A stretch of DNA of 64,000 nt from Trichobilharzia regenti (Eukaryota; Platyhelminthes; Trematoda; Strigeidida; Schistosomatidae). The stretch is taken from contig OX235263.1 in assembly GCA_944472135.2 (NCBI GenBank), forward strand, positions 5,563,517-5,627,516. The letters are read 5' to 3'. The stretch's first letter is position 1. Every line of letters begins with the position of its first letter. Positions 1 to 10,720 of the stretch are shown here, one piece after another. Below the pieces are notes generated by a model. That model was not told the DNA's origin. It made no database searches and saw only the letters and a program-made list of their open reading frames with translations. Made by a program: the position numbers and the translations under genes.

Positions 1-134
1 CACTGGGACCCGATTCAATGGCTCGTGAATTCTAACTTCTACCAATTCGTGATTTAGCGCGACCCCAACCATTGTCGCTAAATCACGAATTGGTAGAAGT
101 TAGAATTCACGAGCCATTGAATCGGGTCCCAGTG
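1..134. repeat. 59-bp inverted repeat (SINE heads back to back)
   Basis: Bases 1-59 are the reverse complement of 76-134, with a 16-base spacer. The right arm is the usual 5' head of the hammerhead SINE family that continues rightwards (compare the heads at 14830-14900 and 29205-29275). The left arm starts at the first base of the window, so the inverted copy may extend further left. Confidence 0.9.
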
Positions 135-320
135 GCTGAATGGTATACGAGCTTGCCTTGTAACCGGAAGGTCCTGGGTTCGAAACCCAGTGGGTGCGTA
201 CTGCCGATGATTCCCAAACTAGGATGAAACAGCAGCTGTCCAGTACTCCCTGGTTTTCAATGGTTCTCTAACTGATATCAATCCGTGATCAACTCGTAAA
301 ACATAACTAATCCTTACAAA
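124..320 (+). mobile_element. tRNA-derived SINE with hammerhead core (family HH-1)
   Basis: It has an A-box-like stretch (tggctgaatggt), then a canonical B box (ggttcgaaacc) near 178-188, then a hammerhead-like core at 198-246 and a conserved tail (ccctggttttcaatggttctc). The same order recurs at 1369, 6925 (minus), 7520, 14515, 27900 and 29200. RNA polymerase III transcription from the internal boxes is expected for such elements but is inferred here. Confidence 0.75.
198..246 (+). ncRNA. Degenerate hammerhead ribozyme core
   Basis: Stem I strands gtactg (198-203) and cagtac (241-246) pair perfectly. Between them are ccgatga (consensus CUGANGA, one mismatch), a tcc/gga stem II, gaaac, a cagc..gctg stem III and the cleavage triplet gtc ending at 240. 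The core substitution probably weakens or abolishes cleavage. Confidence 0.6.
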
Positions 321-414
321 CCAAACTATAGAAAGACAATAGTCAATCTTGAAAACATGACCCCTTAATTTCCGTACTGGCAACGAATTTTCCTACAATG
401 TACTTTCCATCGTA

Positions 415-1368
415 GTGTCCATATTTTTCCGGTCAATGAAGACAGGTGTAAGACAAGGCTGGCTGGCTGGCTGGTCGCCTCTATCTCCAATGATTTTCCT
501 GATCACAGTAGATTGGATAATGCGACAGACAGCGGAGGGTAACGAGGAAACAGGCATAAAATGGACCCACACAAAATGCTTGGAGAACCTGGACTTCACC
601 GATGACACATATATGTCTGATTTCCCACAAACTGGAAGATATGCAAGTGAAAAGCAACAAGTTGGCAGAATAAGCATCAAAGATAGGAGGGACTTCATGT
701 GAACATAGAGAAAACAGAGTTAGGTGATGAAGATTCCTGGCCAACAGCAACACCAACAACAATAGATAACAATTGGCATAAATGAAAGAAATATGAGGGA
801 AGCAACCTCCTTCACCTACCTACCGACCGACCTGAGAAGCATTGTTTCAACTACAGGCCAACGGAACTGATGAGGATATCAAAGCAGCGAGGATGCGGAA
901 AACAGGGCAAGCTTTTATTACTCTCAAGTCTGCGTGGAGGTCAACACTCGGCACTCAGAATGAAAAATAAGATAAGGATTTTCAACTCCAATGTGGAGTC
1001 AGTACTACTTTATGGATCAGAGACTTGGCGCGTCATGAAGAGCACCTTGAACAAACTACAGACCTTCATCGACACCTGTCTTCGCTCAATACTACTCAAG
1101 ATCAGATGGCCTGCCAGAAAAGACGAATAACAGGGATCTCTGGGAGCGAGCCAATACAGCAGGAACCTACTACGCAATAAATATTCACGAAGAAATGGAA
1201 GTGGATTGGCTAACCATACTCTGAGAAAACAAACCATCAAGTAACATCACACGTCAGGTCACTGCTCGAACGGAAGCCGAATAGGAAGCAGCGAGTTAGT
1301 CATCAGTTCAAGGGTGATACGGAAGAGGTCATGCGAAGCGGAGATGAAAACATATGGGCAGACGTGTG
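415..1368 (+). pseudogene. RTE-clade (SR2-like) reverse transcriptase fragment
   Basis: This is a decayed 3' part of a non-LTR retrotransposon RT. Seen: KTGVRQG followed by an SPMIF-like stretch, then DFTDDTYM, which sits where RTE elements carry the catalytic F/YADD box (Ala to Thr). After a broken stretch the frame resumes with IFNSNVESVLLYG, ETWRVMKS and RSILLKIRWPARKDE, the C-terminal block shared with the copies at 16441 and 20225. Several frameshifts and stops separate the pieces and no endonuclease remains. It lies left of the AMPD exons and is certainly non-functional. The RTE assignment rests on the VLLYGSETW-type block. Confidence 0.75.
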
Positions 1369-1530
1369 TGTGTAACCGGAAGGTCCTGGTTTCAAATCCT
1401 GGCGGTGGGTGCGTACTACCGATGATTCCCAAACTAGACTGATGAAACAACTGGCTATCATCCAGTACTCCCTGGTTGCTTTTCAATAGTTCTCTAAATG
1501 ATATCAATCCGTGGTCAAACTCGTAAAATT
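1369..1530 (+). mobile_element. HH-1 SINE, 5' truncated
   Basis: It starts inside the tRNA-like part (gtaaccggaaggtcctgg) directly after the RTE fragment and keeps a decayed B box, hammerhead-like block and family tail (ccctggttgcttttcaatag). Confidence 0.7.
1412..1468 (+). ncRNA. Degenerate hammerhead ribozyme core
   Basis: gtacta and cagtac form an imperfect stem I. ccgatga and gatgaaac correspond to the two conserved core strings, and the predicted cleavage position is the atc before cagtac. Small insertions disturb stem II. Confidence 0.45.
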
Positions 1531-2699
1531 CATGAATTCCTTGACTGGTGGGTTTGAGAACCAGTCATATAGGAAGGTATAAATGGTAGGAACAAAAGAC
1601 TCGAGTCAAAATTGTTGCCAAATGGTGTTCAGATGAATTTACTCCTTGCAATCTCCAAGATCCATTAAATCCTCATGTTACTTTCCATATTACTGCCCTC
1701 TCTTTGTCTCAACCTAAAAATGAACACTTGATATCTATAAACACAAGGCTGAACTAACACACACACACACATACAGAAAAACAAACAGAAAAAGGCAAAC
1801 TATATGAGATTCTGAATTCTACACCGGGAGGGAGGGGAGAATAGAACAAGTCATCACGTGCCATTCGGAAAATATCCCCATAAAGTCACAAAAATGGGGA
1901 GTCAAGAAGCACAAGAAAAAGAGCATGGAAATATGATACACCTGGGGGTAAACATAAATTGCTTAAAACATTTTCCACCTAGTTACGAAGGTGAAAATAA
2001 CATTCAAGATATGAGGGGGAGGTGTCATTGGGTAGGTGGGTGGTTGGGTGCATTGGTCTTTGAGAAAAATATGTTTCTCACAAGTCTACATGCAAACCAA
2101 GGTAAAAACACGCCCACATGATATAAAGACAGTAGCGGACTGGTGGGGTGGGGGGAGGTTCATGTAAACGAAAAAATGCGCAAGGGTGGAAATGAAATGC
2201 TTACAACTGAGAAATATCATATTGCTATTTTTATTAATATCAACTTATTATTAGGGATTAGAGGTGTAGGTTTACAAGGGACTAATATTATCATCACTAT
2301 TATTGGTATTATTGCCATATATTATATGTAATAGTACTAATATTACTAAGAATAGGCTGCATGCGATATGTAATATAATACAGGAAGGAGGGTATTAATT
2401 AATTCACTATATACTATACTATACTATATAATTAATACCTTCATGCGAAGATACTCGGGTCAACTTTTTTTTCAAACTGTTGACGATATATTTTGAATCT
2501 TTAAAACAAAAATGAATTAAAAAAGTGAAAATTTTAAATTATTGGAGAAAAGAAAAGTTAAAAAAAAAAGAATTTTCGAAAAACAAAAATGGAAAAAGGT
2601 TGTCAGATTTTTCTATGAAAAAGATCAGTGTGTACACTGCTGTGATGAAGTGTAAACCACCAACCTCTGATTGAACCATCCATTGGATGACGTAAATCC
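1531..2699. other. No gene seen
   Basis: AT-rich sequence without credible coding, including a small tactatactata tract near 2405-2430. Open stretches here lack motifs and have low-complexity composition. Confidence 0.6.
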
Positions 2700-2850
2700 T
2701 AGTCCCAGTGGAGATGATGGTTGGCTCTAAGGCTATAGATAGATACGATTGAGTTTGAGTGTGTGGTTTCATAGTAGAATGATCACTAACCATTACGCCT
2801 TCCTCGTATGGTCTGGGGTTCGATTCCTGGCCAATACACACCTAGACCTG
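2700..2850 (+). mobile_element. tRNA-like short repeat (family S3)
   Basis: It shares a block with 3758-3885: gatgatggttggct, then gtggtttcat, then actaaccatta/ctatgcc, then a B-box-like ggttcgattcctgg. The B box and repetition support a tRNA-derived SINE. Confidence 0.6.
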
Positions 2851-3757
2851 AGGTGGTAGAGCACGTTGACCGCTTCACTTCTTTGAAAAGTATCATCAGC
2901 CAACGCCAACGGCTTAATCTCTGACCAAGTCTCCGTACGGATAGAGAGGGTTAGTTTCGCATATGCCAGTTTACACCGTCCCTGGCTTAGTAGACGTGAT
3001 ATCCGGCTGGCTGTCGACCAAAGGGTGGTGTACTGCTCACCAGTCCGCTCCGTCCTCCTTAATGGCCAAATGTGAGACCTGGCTATTGAGAGTGGAAGAC
3101 ATGAAAAGACCAGCTAGCTGTCTTTGATCGTAGGTGCCTGCGTTCTATCTCCCGTGTCAAGTGGTATAATAAGGTGAGCAATATTGAGGTTACGCCTTGG
3201 TCGAGTGCTAGTTGGTAAGGAGGGGAAATCAATCGATGAGGCTGTGAAATTACATCAACTGAGATGGTTAGGATATGTGTTATGTATGCATACCTAGTCA
3301 TCGCCTCTCTCGACTGACAGGAAGTGTTAATTGACATAGGATGGGTCAAGTTGGAAAAGAGCCAGCGGTGGTCAAACCAAAATACGGCACTAGTCAATGA
3401 AATCCACAACAGCTAGTTTAAGCCAGCCAGCCAGCCACGTAGAAAGGTGTAGACTTCCTGACTGGTTGGGGTCCTCGGGACGGTAAAACCAATGGTTGGA
3501 AACAATTGGTAATATGGCTGAAAATGGTTCCTAATGGCTAGCGCAGATGCATCCACTCCTTGTGACTTATGATTTCCAATGAAACCATATTGTTCTTCGT
3601 TATTACTATTCCTTTGTCTCACACTTCTGTTTACTGTCTCTATTATGCATTTCTTATACTTTCTTGTCTTGGTTTGTGTGCTACATGGATTGAGTGTGAC
3701 GGCTTGAAGTGGTGTACATCGGTGGAAAGTTCTATGTCGAAAACAGACAGACAGTGG
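2851..3757 (+). pseudogene. RTE-like element (type A), 3' fragment
   Basis: It carries a decayed RT C-terminus and 3' UTR. Readable islands are VLLNG, LAIESGRHEK, KEGKSIDEAVKLHQLRWLG and SMKSTT, broken by stops and frameshifts. The UTR ends in a short gacagacag tail at 3735-3757. The same sequence recurs at 16185, 21365 (minus), 22436 (minus), 23566, 31078 (minus) and 32320. The KLHQLRWLGHV block is typical of schistosome RTE elements. Truncated and inactive. Confidence 0.75.
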
Positions 3758-3885
3758 GGATGATGGTTGGCTTTACGGATATAGATACGCTTGAGTGTAT
3801 GTGGTTTCATGAAAGAATGCTCACTAACCACTATGCCTTCTTCGCATGGTCCGGGTTCGATTCCTGGCTAATGCACCGCTATAGA
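3758..3885 (+). mobile_element. tRNA-like short repeat (family S3)
   Basis: Second copy of the repeat at 2700-2850, abutting the gacag tail of the RTE fragment. The B-box-like gggttcgattcctgg is at about 3853-3868. Confidence 0.6.
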
Positions 3886-4377
3886 CCTCACTTAGCCTAC
3901 TGTATGATTAACCCAGTAAAAGAGGGTAGATTAACTGCAAGGCAACACAACACCAGTGCTCGCTCCTGAAACTCCAAAGCTCTAACTCATTAATTTCAAA
4001 TAAACAAATAGAAGATTATGTAGTCTAAGGGAGGAGGGGGAAGGGAAGCAAAGACGCCAGCTGTCCAGTCTTCCTTCATTCCACCGTAGGTACTGTAAAG
4101 CCGGGACCATTAGTCAGAAATACTTTTGAAATATTCCATAAACTACGACAGCTTATTATTATTATTGTATTTCGTATCCTTAATTCTACAAATGTACTAT
4201 TCCTGCGCACCAATAAGTTTCGAGTACCTAATGTTATTCAAACACGCATATAACATCACTTTGTATGACACCGGGAGGATTCCAACCACTCTTCCATAAC
4301 TCAAGTTGCAGAGACACGTCCTCCCAAATTCTAGACAATGAGACACACTTATATTATATGACGATATTCAGAAGTAG
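3886..4377. other. No gene seen
   Basis: No coding signal, tRNA-like box or repeat shared within this window was noticed. Confidence 0.5.
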
Positions 4378-4448
4378 GTGAAGAGGGATTCGAACCCACA
4401 ACCCCCTGGTTGAAAGGAGAGTACTAAAGCCAATGAACTATAACACCC
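4378..4448 (-). tRNA. tRNA-like pseudogene or SINE head
   Basis: On the minus strand there is a convincing T arm (gggttcgaatccc) and a possible anticodon arm with loop ttcaacc, but the acceptor stem pairs poorly. Better read as a decayed tRNA-derived repeat than a working tRNA. Confidence 0.4.
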
Positions 4449-4935
4449 CCCCCAAAAAAAGAAACATTATCAGGCATAGCACATCCCTCTATATAGCACA
4501 CAATCTTTTTAGAATCTTACATAGAAGAATAGGGAACAAGTTGCCTCTAGTAACTCAGATTCTCTGTATTTATCTCCAAAACTGTAAAGCCTCTTATGTA
4601 ATGCCTGTCATGTGAAACAATGTGTCGAACAATCCATCATCGACATCAGACTTAGCTAACACATATGATTCACTGAGTCTTGAGTTCTTCTTAAAATAAA
4701 TACAGCGTTTACTGGAAATAGACTCAACAGTATGAAGATGCGTTCGTAACAATATATTTGGCAATTACACCTCAATGCAAAGCTTCCATTTGCCACTCAC
4801 TCACTTTGAAGTTGCGTGCGTGTGTGTCATTTTTTACGAGGTGGACTTGCTAACTTCACGTATGGAAACCTCCCCCTAATTCCAATCTTACTATCCACCC
4901 CTTAAACTACTTGAGCTATGAAGCGCTGCTGTATC
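4449..4935. other. No gene seen
   Basis: Unique-looking AT-rich sequence with no readable gene. Confidence 0.5.
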
Positions 4936-4939
4936 TAAC

Positions 4940-5362
4940 TGATCTAGGCGCTTGACTTTCAATCACGCAACACCTACTGAGGTTTGAGTGTGGCCGGGTA
5001 GCATCACCACCAGCCCTTGCCTACTGCAAGAAATTTCAAGGGGTTGTCGAGCAGCATTCTTCTTCATTCAAACTAGACGACATGTCAACCTGGGACCAAG
5101 CACTTCGGTCCAATCAATCGACAGGAAAATCTAAAATTCAATTAAATTTAAGATGATCCGTTGCACAAGAGGTGGCTCTCGTGGCCCAAGTGGTCTAGTG
5201 GATAACGCTTTGGCGTTTGAAACTATAGGCACTGGGTTTGAGCCCCGGTGGGAACATCATGACTCACTGAGAAATGCAGGCATATCAAGCTGACGAGTCC
5301 TATATAGGACGAAATGCATATCCTGGACTCCACTTCTAGTCGGTATCCACCAATTAAAACTA
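4940..5362 (+). mobile_element. Sm-alpha-like hammerhead SINE / retrozyme-type repeat
   Basis: Spacer 4940-5180 is followed by a tRNA-like head (gtggcccaagtggtctagtg, 5181-5200), a B box (gggtttgagcccc) and a hammerhead core at 5277-5338. A second copy lies at 13200-13388, and part of the spacer (atgtcaacctgggac through cgacaggaa) recurs inverted at 13040-13110. The architecture matches the known schistosome Sm-alpha hammerhead repeats; the name is by resemblance. Confidence 0.75.
5277..5338 (+). ncRNA. Hammerhead ribozyme (Sm-alpha type), partly decayed
   Basis: The core reads ctgacgag, then stem II gtcc/ggac closed by tatata, then cgaaa, then a short stem III and a tatc cleavage site before ctgg. 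Stem I has an A-G mismatch (caag against ctgg). The core motifs are intact, but stems I and III look weak. Confidence 0.7.
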
Positions 5363-5643
5363 GTCGAAGGTTTGAGAGCGTGTCGGCAAAGAATCGAACC
5401 CTGACTTTTGGCATGACTACAACAAGCATTCTACCATCGACAAACACACGCACACAGACACGCACACACTCACGCCAAATGCAATAAATAAATACTAAAC
5501 ATCAATCGAAAGCTAAGCACATTTCCATAAAAATCACTCCATGACATAACCAACCGTTGAAATGTCTTAATATACTGTGCTAGGGGATCCACAACCGGAA
5601 GGCACAACCTAACCTATTAAGCATCTCAGTTTTTCATATCCGT

Positions 5644-5645
<2 letters not shown>

Positions 5646-5706
<61 letters not shown>
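5646..5706. repeat. (TA)n microsatellite
   Basis: An uninterrupted TA run of about 60 bp. Confidence 0.98.
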
Positions 5707-5709
<3 letters not shown>

Positions 5710-6183
5710 TATAAACAATCTTAAAAGTATATCAGATTCTCGCTTAAAGTATTCACAAAATTCGTAAACAATTGTCATTAACTTGTGTCATTACTGTCAG
5801 TTATAAATAAAGGGGACTGTAAGACTGACACAATGCTAGCAACCTGTTTCCTGTTGATGAAATGACACGGAAAACAGAATAACATACCATCAAGACATAT
5901 TGAACGTGAATGCCTTGTAATTTCAGGCATGATTTTGATATTCGCTCATAATATTTTATGTCACATAATGGAGAGAGAAAATGTGATACTCTTCCTTAAC
6001 TGGGTTACGTGTAGCCACCAGTATATTTTGACTATCTCGGTGCCTATTTATCTCATTACTTATTGCTGTGGAGCTACATAAACACATAGGCCGTCGTATA
6101 CACAACGTCAAGTTCGTAAATGTATTTTAGAACACTTTCCAGCTTGTGTCTAGCTAGCCAGAGGAGAAAAGAAGTATGCCGAG
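5707..6183. other. No gene seen
   Basis: Non-coding, with no repeat recognised within the window. Confidence 0.5.
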
Positions 6184-6625
6184 ATTGTTATTTATTTATT
6201 TATTTATTTAAACGCAGAAAAACTTGGTACAATGAGGCACTAAGAAGATGCGCCACACTTATGTGAGGGCTGAAATACTGCCCAGACGCCCAAACCGAAG
6301 CAAGTGGTTTTCTTAAGGGACCACCCCGAGCCTTTGACTTGGAGTCTAATCCGCAAGGCAGCAGAGCAGCGTCGGGAACTACGTTCCCACGGTTGCCGGT
6401 GACCAATATAGGTTCATACACCATTTGATCTGATTGGATTCTGGAGCCCATGTACCCCATGGTAACTGCTTTTAGTCTAACCGCTATCCTAACAAATTTC
6501 CTGACATGTGGGACCTGCAGGAACATGAGTCTCAGCCAGTTTAGCTTGTTGGGTAACTGCGGTATTCAAGCCAGACCACCACAAGGTAGCAGTTGCCGGT
6601 CGGATACCAAGATAGTTCTAGCCTC
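6184..6625 (-). mobile_element. Unclassified interspersed repeat
   Basis: Read on the minus strand, ccaacaagctaaactggctg, tgttcctgcaggtcc and aggatagcggttagactaaa match the plus-strand repeat at 10400-10720. A ttattta-type tail at 6185-6209 suggests a retroposed sequence ending there. Class not identified. Confidence 0.55.
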
Positions 6626-6924
6626 ATACACCTCGTCAACTCTGGACAACAGGCAACCGCCCACCTCTACATGATTTCTTTACAGTGATATCTATTATTT
6701 CCCAATGTTTCATTCAATAAAAACCTTAAATATGCCATTTAAACCTCACCTCCGAGTTCAAAAGCTCTACATACACTTACTCACTCACTCACTTACTTTA
6801 CCATGGTCAAAGTAATTACGTAATTCCAACTTCATTTTTTCAGTCTTTATTTACTTACTCCAATCTAGATAAAACTGTCCATTACGTAATACACTTCCTA
6901 CAACACAGTTGCTAAGATACTGAA

Positions 6925-7190
6925 CTGGTTTTGCGGTGTTATAAACTGCCGGGTTTGATTACGAGATGAAATCGGTTAGAGAGAACCATTGGAAAAGTAA
7001 CAGGAAGTAGTGGACAGCTGCTTTATTCTAGTTTAGGAATCTTCAGCAGTACGCAACCGCCAGGGTTGCAACGCAGGCCCTTCGCGGTTACAAACAAGGA
7101 GAGCTTGTAGACCGTTCAGCCGGTGGTCTAATGATCTAATGATATCAACCCCGTGACCAAACACCTGTAATCTATCTGATGCTCACTGGT
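6925..7190 (-). mobile_element. HH-1 SINE, minus strand
   Basis: The reverse complement shows the tRNA-like head (gctgaacggtctacaagctc), a degraded B box, the hammerhead core and the tail (tggttctctctaaccgat). Flanking bases give no clear target duplication. Confidence 0.65.
7007..7052 (-). ncRNA. Hammerhead-like core with intact CUGANGA
   Basis: On the minus strand gtactg is followed directly by ctgaaga, which satisfies CUGANGA, then a weak stem II, taaag where gaaa is expected, cagctg and gtc before cactac. This copy keeps the 5' core string that other copies have lost. Confidence 0.5.
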
Positions 7191-7339
7191 AGTGATTGGC
7201 TTTGTACAGGACAATTACCAGGAGTTTTAGTAAAAAAATTGATGCCCAGCGCGGTACACTCAGTTAGTTAAAAGATCAATTACTCGACTATGAAGTTGGC
7301 TGGCGACTGCAATACCTACATATATGGCGAATTGGCAGT

Positions 7340-7480
7340 AAGTAATTGGCATTCATGGGCAGTTGGATCGGGTCCCAATGGCTGAATGGTGTGCAGGGGG
7401 TCATGGGTACAAATAATAATGAAGAGTGACGAACTCGGACTGATATATCGGTCATCAAACTTGAAATCAATTAAATCCCT
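7340..7480 (+). mobile_element. HH-1 SINE fragment
   Basis: It has the head (ggatcgggtcccaatggctgaatggt) followed by a scrambled remainder. The hammerhead part is not recognisable. Confidence 0.45.
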
Positions 7481-7519
7481 ACACAACAGGACTTGAGAGT
7501 TTCTTTCGTCGTCATATAA

Positions 7520-7880
7520 TATATAGCGCGACCATTTCGCAATGTCTTCTTCGATGAGTTACTGCCTCATCTTCAACCTGCTGTACCCTACTGGTTACGG
7601 CTTCTCACTAGAATCCCAGGTTAACTGCCTGAATAGGTCGCGCTATGTCGTGAATTGGCAGACGCTAGAACTCAAGAACTATTGAATCGGTTCCCAATGG
7701 CTCAATCGTCTACGAGCTGGCTAGCCTTGTAACGAGAAGGTCTTGGGTTCGAACCCCAATGGGGTGGGTGCATCCTACTGAAGAGTCCCAAAATAGGCTG
7801 ACGAAACAGCTGGCTGTCCAGTACTCCCAGTTGGTTTTCCAATGGTTCTCTAACTGATGTCAACTCATGATAAAATCCTC
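7520..7880 (+). mobile_element. HH-1 SINE, long copy
   Basis: It includes an extended 5' part (gcgcgaccatttcgc through ggtcgcgctatgtcg), head (ccaatggctcaatcgtctac), B box gggttcgaacccc at 7745-7757 and the tail ending near atgtcaactcatgat. The extended 5' part recurs at 11960-12110 in inverse orientation. Confidence 0.7.
7775..7824 (+). ncRNA. Degenerate hammerhead core
   Basis: Stem I ctactg/cagtac; the first core string is shortened to aagag; gacgaaac is intact; stem III is cagc/gctg; gtc ends at 7818. The deletion in CUGANGA should abolish cleavage. Confidence 0.5.
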
Positions 7881-8293
7881 CATGCGCAATCAGATATTAT
7901 AAAAGTCAAGAATGTAGTAGTTTTTAAGTTGAGTGAGCAATCCCTTCTTTCTCATAAAATTAATACACACTTAAGGGTAAGCTAAATCTCGACTATATAT
8001 GCATAATCACTAAGACATGCGCACAAATTCAACATATCTGGACAGTCAATCTATCAGTGTTATACGTGTTAAAAATAAATACTTACTTCAAATCAAGTGA
8101 ATGTGTATTTATCGAGTATGCAAAAGAAAAATAAATTAGAAAAGATCTTGAAGTCTGTAATCTTCGGTGTTATATTTTTAAACGAGTGTCCAGTAAGAGT
8201 AAGAATCAAGGTAACTCTAAAGTGTTGACACTAAGAATAAATATGCTTGAATTCTGCTACGCGTATAATCATTCCCATACACATATATACATA
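7881..8293. other. No gene seen
   Basis: AT-rich non-coding sequence between a SINE and the miniature LTR element. Confidence 0.5.
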
Positions 8294-8592
8294 TGTGGTG
8301 AGAGCTGGATGTTAACCAAAATCAGTAGACAGTAATTTACGTCAATGTTTATGTCCCCAATAATATGAACAAAGGCTTTGCGTAGGCGGATACAGTTAGC
8401 CTGTAGATGATCTGACATTCAAGAAACAGTCACATACAGATGCAAGGTTAACTTTCTGTGAGAAACAACCAATCAGAGGACTGTGTTTGTCTGCCTACAA
8501 TAATCTATAATAATGTACATGAAAACCTATAAATATGTGTTGATTTCCTTAATAAACGATCTGTTACCTGACCCTTGTCTTCTGTCGTCACA
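8294..8592 (+). repeat. LTR (left) of miniature element
   Basis: Starts tgtggtgagagc and ends gtcgtcaca. It lacks about 50 bp present in the right LTR near the agactgattcaacaacc block. Confidence 0.75.
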
Positions 8593-9014
8593 TTTGGTGT
8601 GGCTGCCTACCGACAAGTGGAAAGCCTACGCCCTGCAGTTTTTGATGGAGACATATGGATCTTCGGGCAGGACTTCGAGGCTTCTTCGCAGTTGAGTGGC
8701 GTTCAAGATCTGTCAGCGATGGGGCTGTTACGTGGGATACTGCTGGGAGGTCGGGAAAAAGCAGCATATGAAAGGGTGAGGCGAAATACCAACGAATGTG
8801 CAACAGGGTAAAGCAAGCAGTTTTCAAAGTGGGAAGGACCATATATGGTCACGTTGAGATAGGGTGACGCAGACACAATCGCAGTGATAAACAAAGAGAA
8901 ACAGGTGAATATCAGCGAGCACCGAGATTCCAGACACCAAGACAAACGAACAAAGCCTCTAGAACCAAGAAAACCGAGCCGACTTCAGTCGCAAGTCTTT
9001 GAAGGGGGAACGAG

Positions 9015-9363
9015 TGTGGTGAGAGCTGATGGCTAGCCAAATTGGTAGACAGTAATTTACGTCAATGTTTATGTCCCCAATATTGGTCGTGAGAAAAATA
9101 TAAACAAAGACTGATTCAACAACCAACCAGAGCAGGCTTTGTTTGCGTAGGCGGATATAGTTAGCATATAGAAGATGATATGACATTCAAAAAACAGCCA
9201 CAAAGAGATAAAAGATTAACTTTGTGTGAGAAAAAACCAATCAGAAGGCTGTGTTTGTCTGCTAACAATAATCTATAATAATAATGTACATGAAAATCTA
9301 CAAATATGTGTTGATTTCGTAAATGAAAGATTTGTTGCCTGACCCTTGTCTTCTGTTGTTACA
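9015..9363 (+). repeat. LTR (right) of miniature element
   Basis: Starts tgtggtgagagc and ends gttgttaca; contains ataaatatg-type AT stretches and ccttgtcttctgt shared with the left copy. Confidence 0.75.
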
Positions 9364-9934
9364 ATGGTAGCTGAAGCTGTCAGATTCCACCGGAAGACGC
9401 CAAAACTTATCTGTTTGTACAACCTCATTCCTTTACCTAGGTCAGTATTCATTGATTGCAAACAATCTGACAATTTCCATCTGCATATCATACACTAGCT
9501 CGTCGAGTGGGAGTCGAATGGAAAGGCGACGAGTTCAGCATAGGTTCGAGAGTGACATTAGAGGAGAGCTTGCAGATAGTCAATCACGGCAGCCATCTAG
9601 GAGAGTCAGTAAAGAACATTGATGCAGTGGAAATGTGCTGCTGTAGCTCTCTGCGCTCTACGCCCGGAATCCAACCGACGAAGAATAAACAACATCAGCA
9701 GAACCCCCCCCCCTCCGCGCTCAATAAGGCGCACAGACAGTCTGTATCATAACAAAACACGAGTCAACTGCTCCATTAGCCTCAAGGTAACAGAGAAAAC
9801 CATCAAAAAAGATTATTAGTGATGTTAGTAGTAGATACTTGATACTTGAACCAACATAACTAGTTAATGGTACAAGGGTGATGAAATATTTTGTTAATTG
9901 AATGGTAAAAACAACCCTGTCAAATATTACTTAC
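9364..9934. other. AMPD intron or downstream DNA, no gene seen
   Basis: Non-coding sequence between the miniature LTR element and the AMPD exon. Its first bases lie directly downstream of the exon donor on the minus strand. Confidence 0.5.
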
Positions 9935-10130
9935 CGAATACAGGAGTGTGTATAGTCTTGTAACGTTTCTCTTCATAATCCAACAATTTCACTGAACCTG
10001 AATCCAATATACTTAAATAACGTGCTGTAGTGCGATAAAATGATTGATGCGATGCTGTGATGTACTTATGACGTAATAACAGGGCTTTGATTAAAGCCTC
10101 TGATGCGAAATGCAGATCATCCACGGGTAC
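9935..10130 (-). CDS. AMPD: AMP deaminase, internal coding exon (third seen)
   Basis: AMP deaminase hydrolyses AMP to IMP and ammonia in the cytosolic purine nucleotide cycle. This exon is bounded by an ag acceptor (cttaaaaag) and a strong gtaagt donor. It starts in phase 0 with VPVDDLHF, continues through ALIKALLLRHKY and SFYRTTARYLSILDSG, and ends in TPVF plus one base. In animal AMPDs the equivalent block follows FQRVxIxGD and reads G-V-x-x-x-D-L, then RALFIREKY, then a TT.RYL motif. That matches the preceding exon at 30068-30674 exactly in order and phase. The region is N-terminal and non-catalytic. The next exon was not found in the window, so the deaminase barrel must lie beyond position 1. 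Confidence 0.88.
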
Positions 10131-10399
10131 CTTTTTAAGAAATGAATGTTTGTAAGGAAAGAAATCATGTTTGATATAATGGAAATATAGTGCGCGTAAT
10201 ATGCAAAAAGATGTGACTAAAGATAACTGGCGTGTTTCTAGGCTACTTTGATTGGACACTAGGCAGTACCTAAAATGACATGTGCCAAATCCTTGCAACG
10301 TCGAGTTGCAGATTGAATTCTATCAGTCAAGTTTGAAATATGGATACCAATGCTGCGTGGTTAGACATGACGGCACACTCTGAATTGTTGTTACTGATA

Positions 10400-10720
10400 G
10401 CTGCTATCTTTACGTGGTGGTCGGGCTTGCATATCGCAATGAGCCAACAAGCTACACTGGCTGGAACCAATGTTCCTGCAGGTCCTACCATGCCAGGAAG
10501 GTTGTTAAGATAGCAATTAGGCTAAAAGCACTTACCAGAATTGTGTAAGAATCTTTCTTATAATATGCTGTGGGTCTGAGGGCGAAGTCGTACTGCTACT
10601 GAGGAACAGGGGTGTAACAGCAGTGGGGTGTTTCTCTCAGATGACCAGCATGCCAACCAGCTAGGCTGTCTCTCCACTCCAGAGAGAGGGGGTTGGAAAA
10701 GGTCGGCCCCAAAAATTGTA
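10400..10720 (+). mobile_element. Unclassified interspersed repeat
   Basis: Plus-strand partner of the repeat at 6184-6625: ccaacaagctacactggctg, tgttcctgcaggtcc and agatagcaattaggctaaa. Class unknown. Confidence 0.5.

Larger units (their letters stand above)
8294..9363 (+). mobile_element. Miniature (TRIM-like) LTR retrotransposon
   Basis: Two direct LTR copies (8294-8592 and 9015-9363) flank only about 420 bp of internal DNA. Just inside the left LTR is a primer-binding-like stretch (tggtgtggctgcc). Just before the right LTR is a purine tract (gaagggggaacgag), as expected for plus-strand priming. The internal part has no protease, RT or integrase, so movement would need enzymes from another element. 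A solo LTR of the same family lies at 36898-37252. Confidence 0.75.

Noticed and set aside
4378..4448. Functional tRNA-Leu (CAA-like loop)
   Set aside because: The acceptor stem does not pair properly and the T stem has a mismatch.
9364..9934. Further AMPD exon just left of 9935
   Set aside because: No frame with AMPD-like residues between splice sites was found; the next exon is presumed outside the window.
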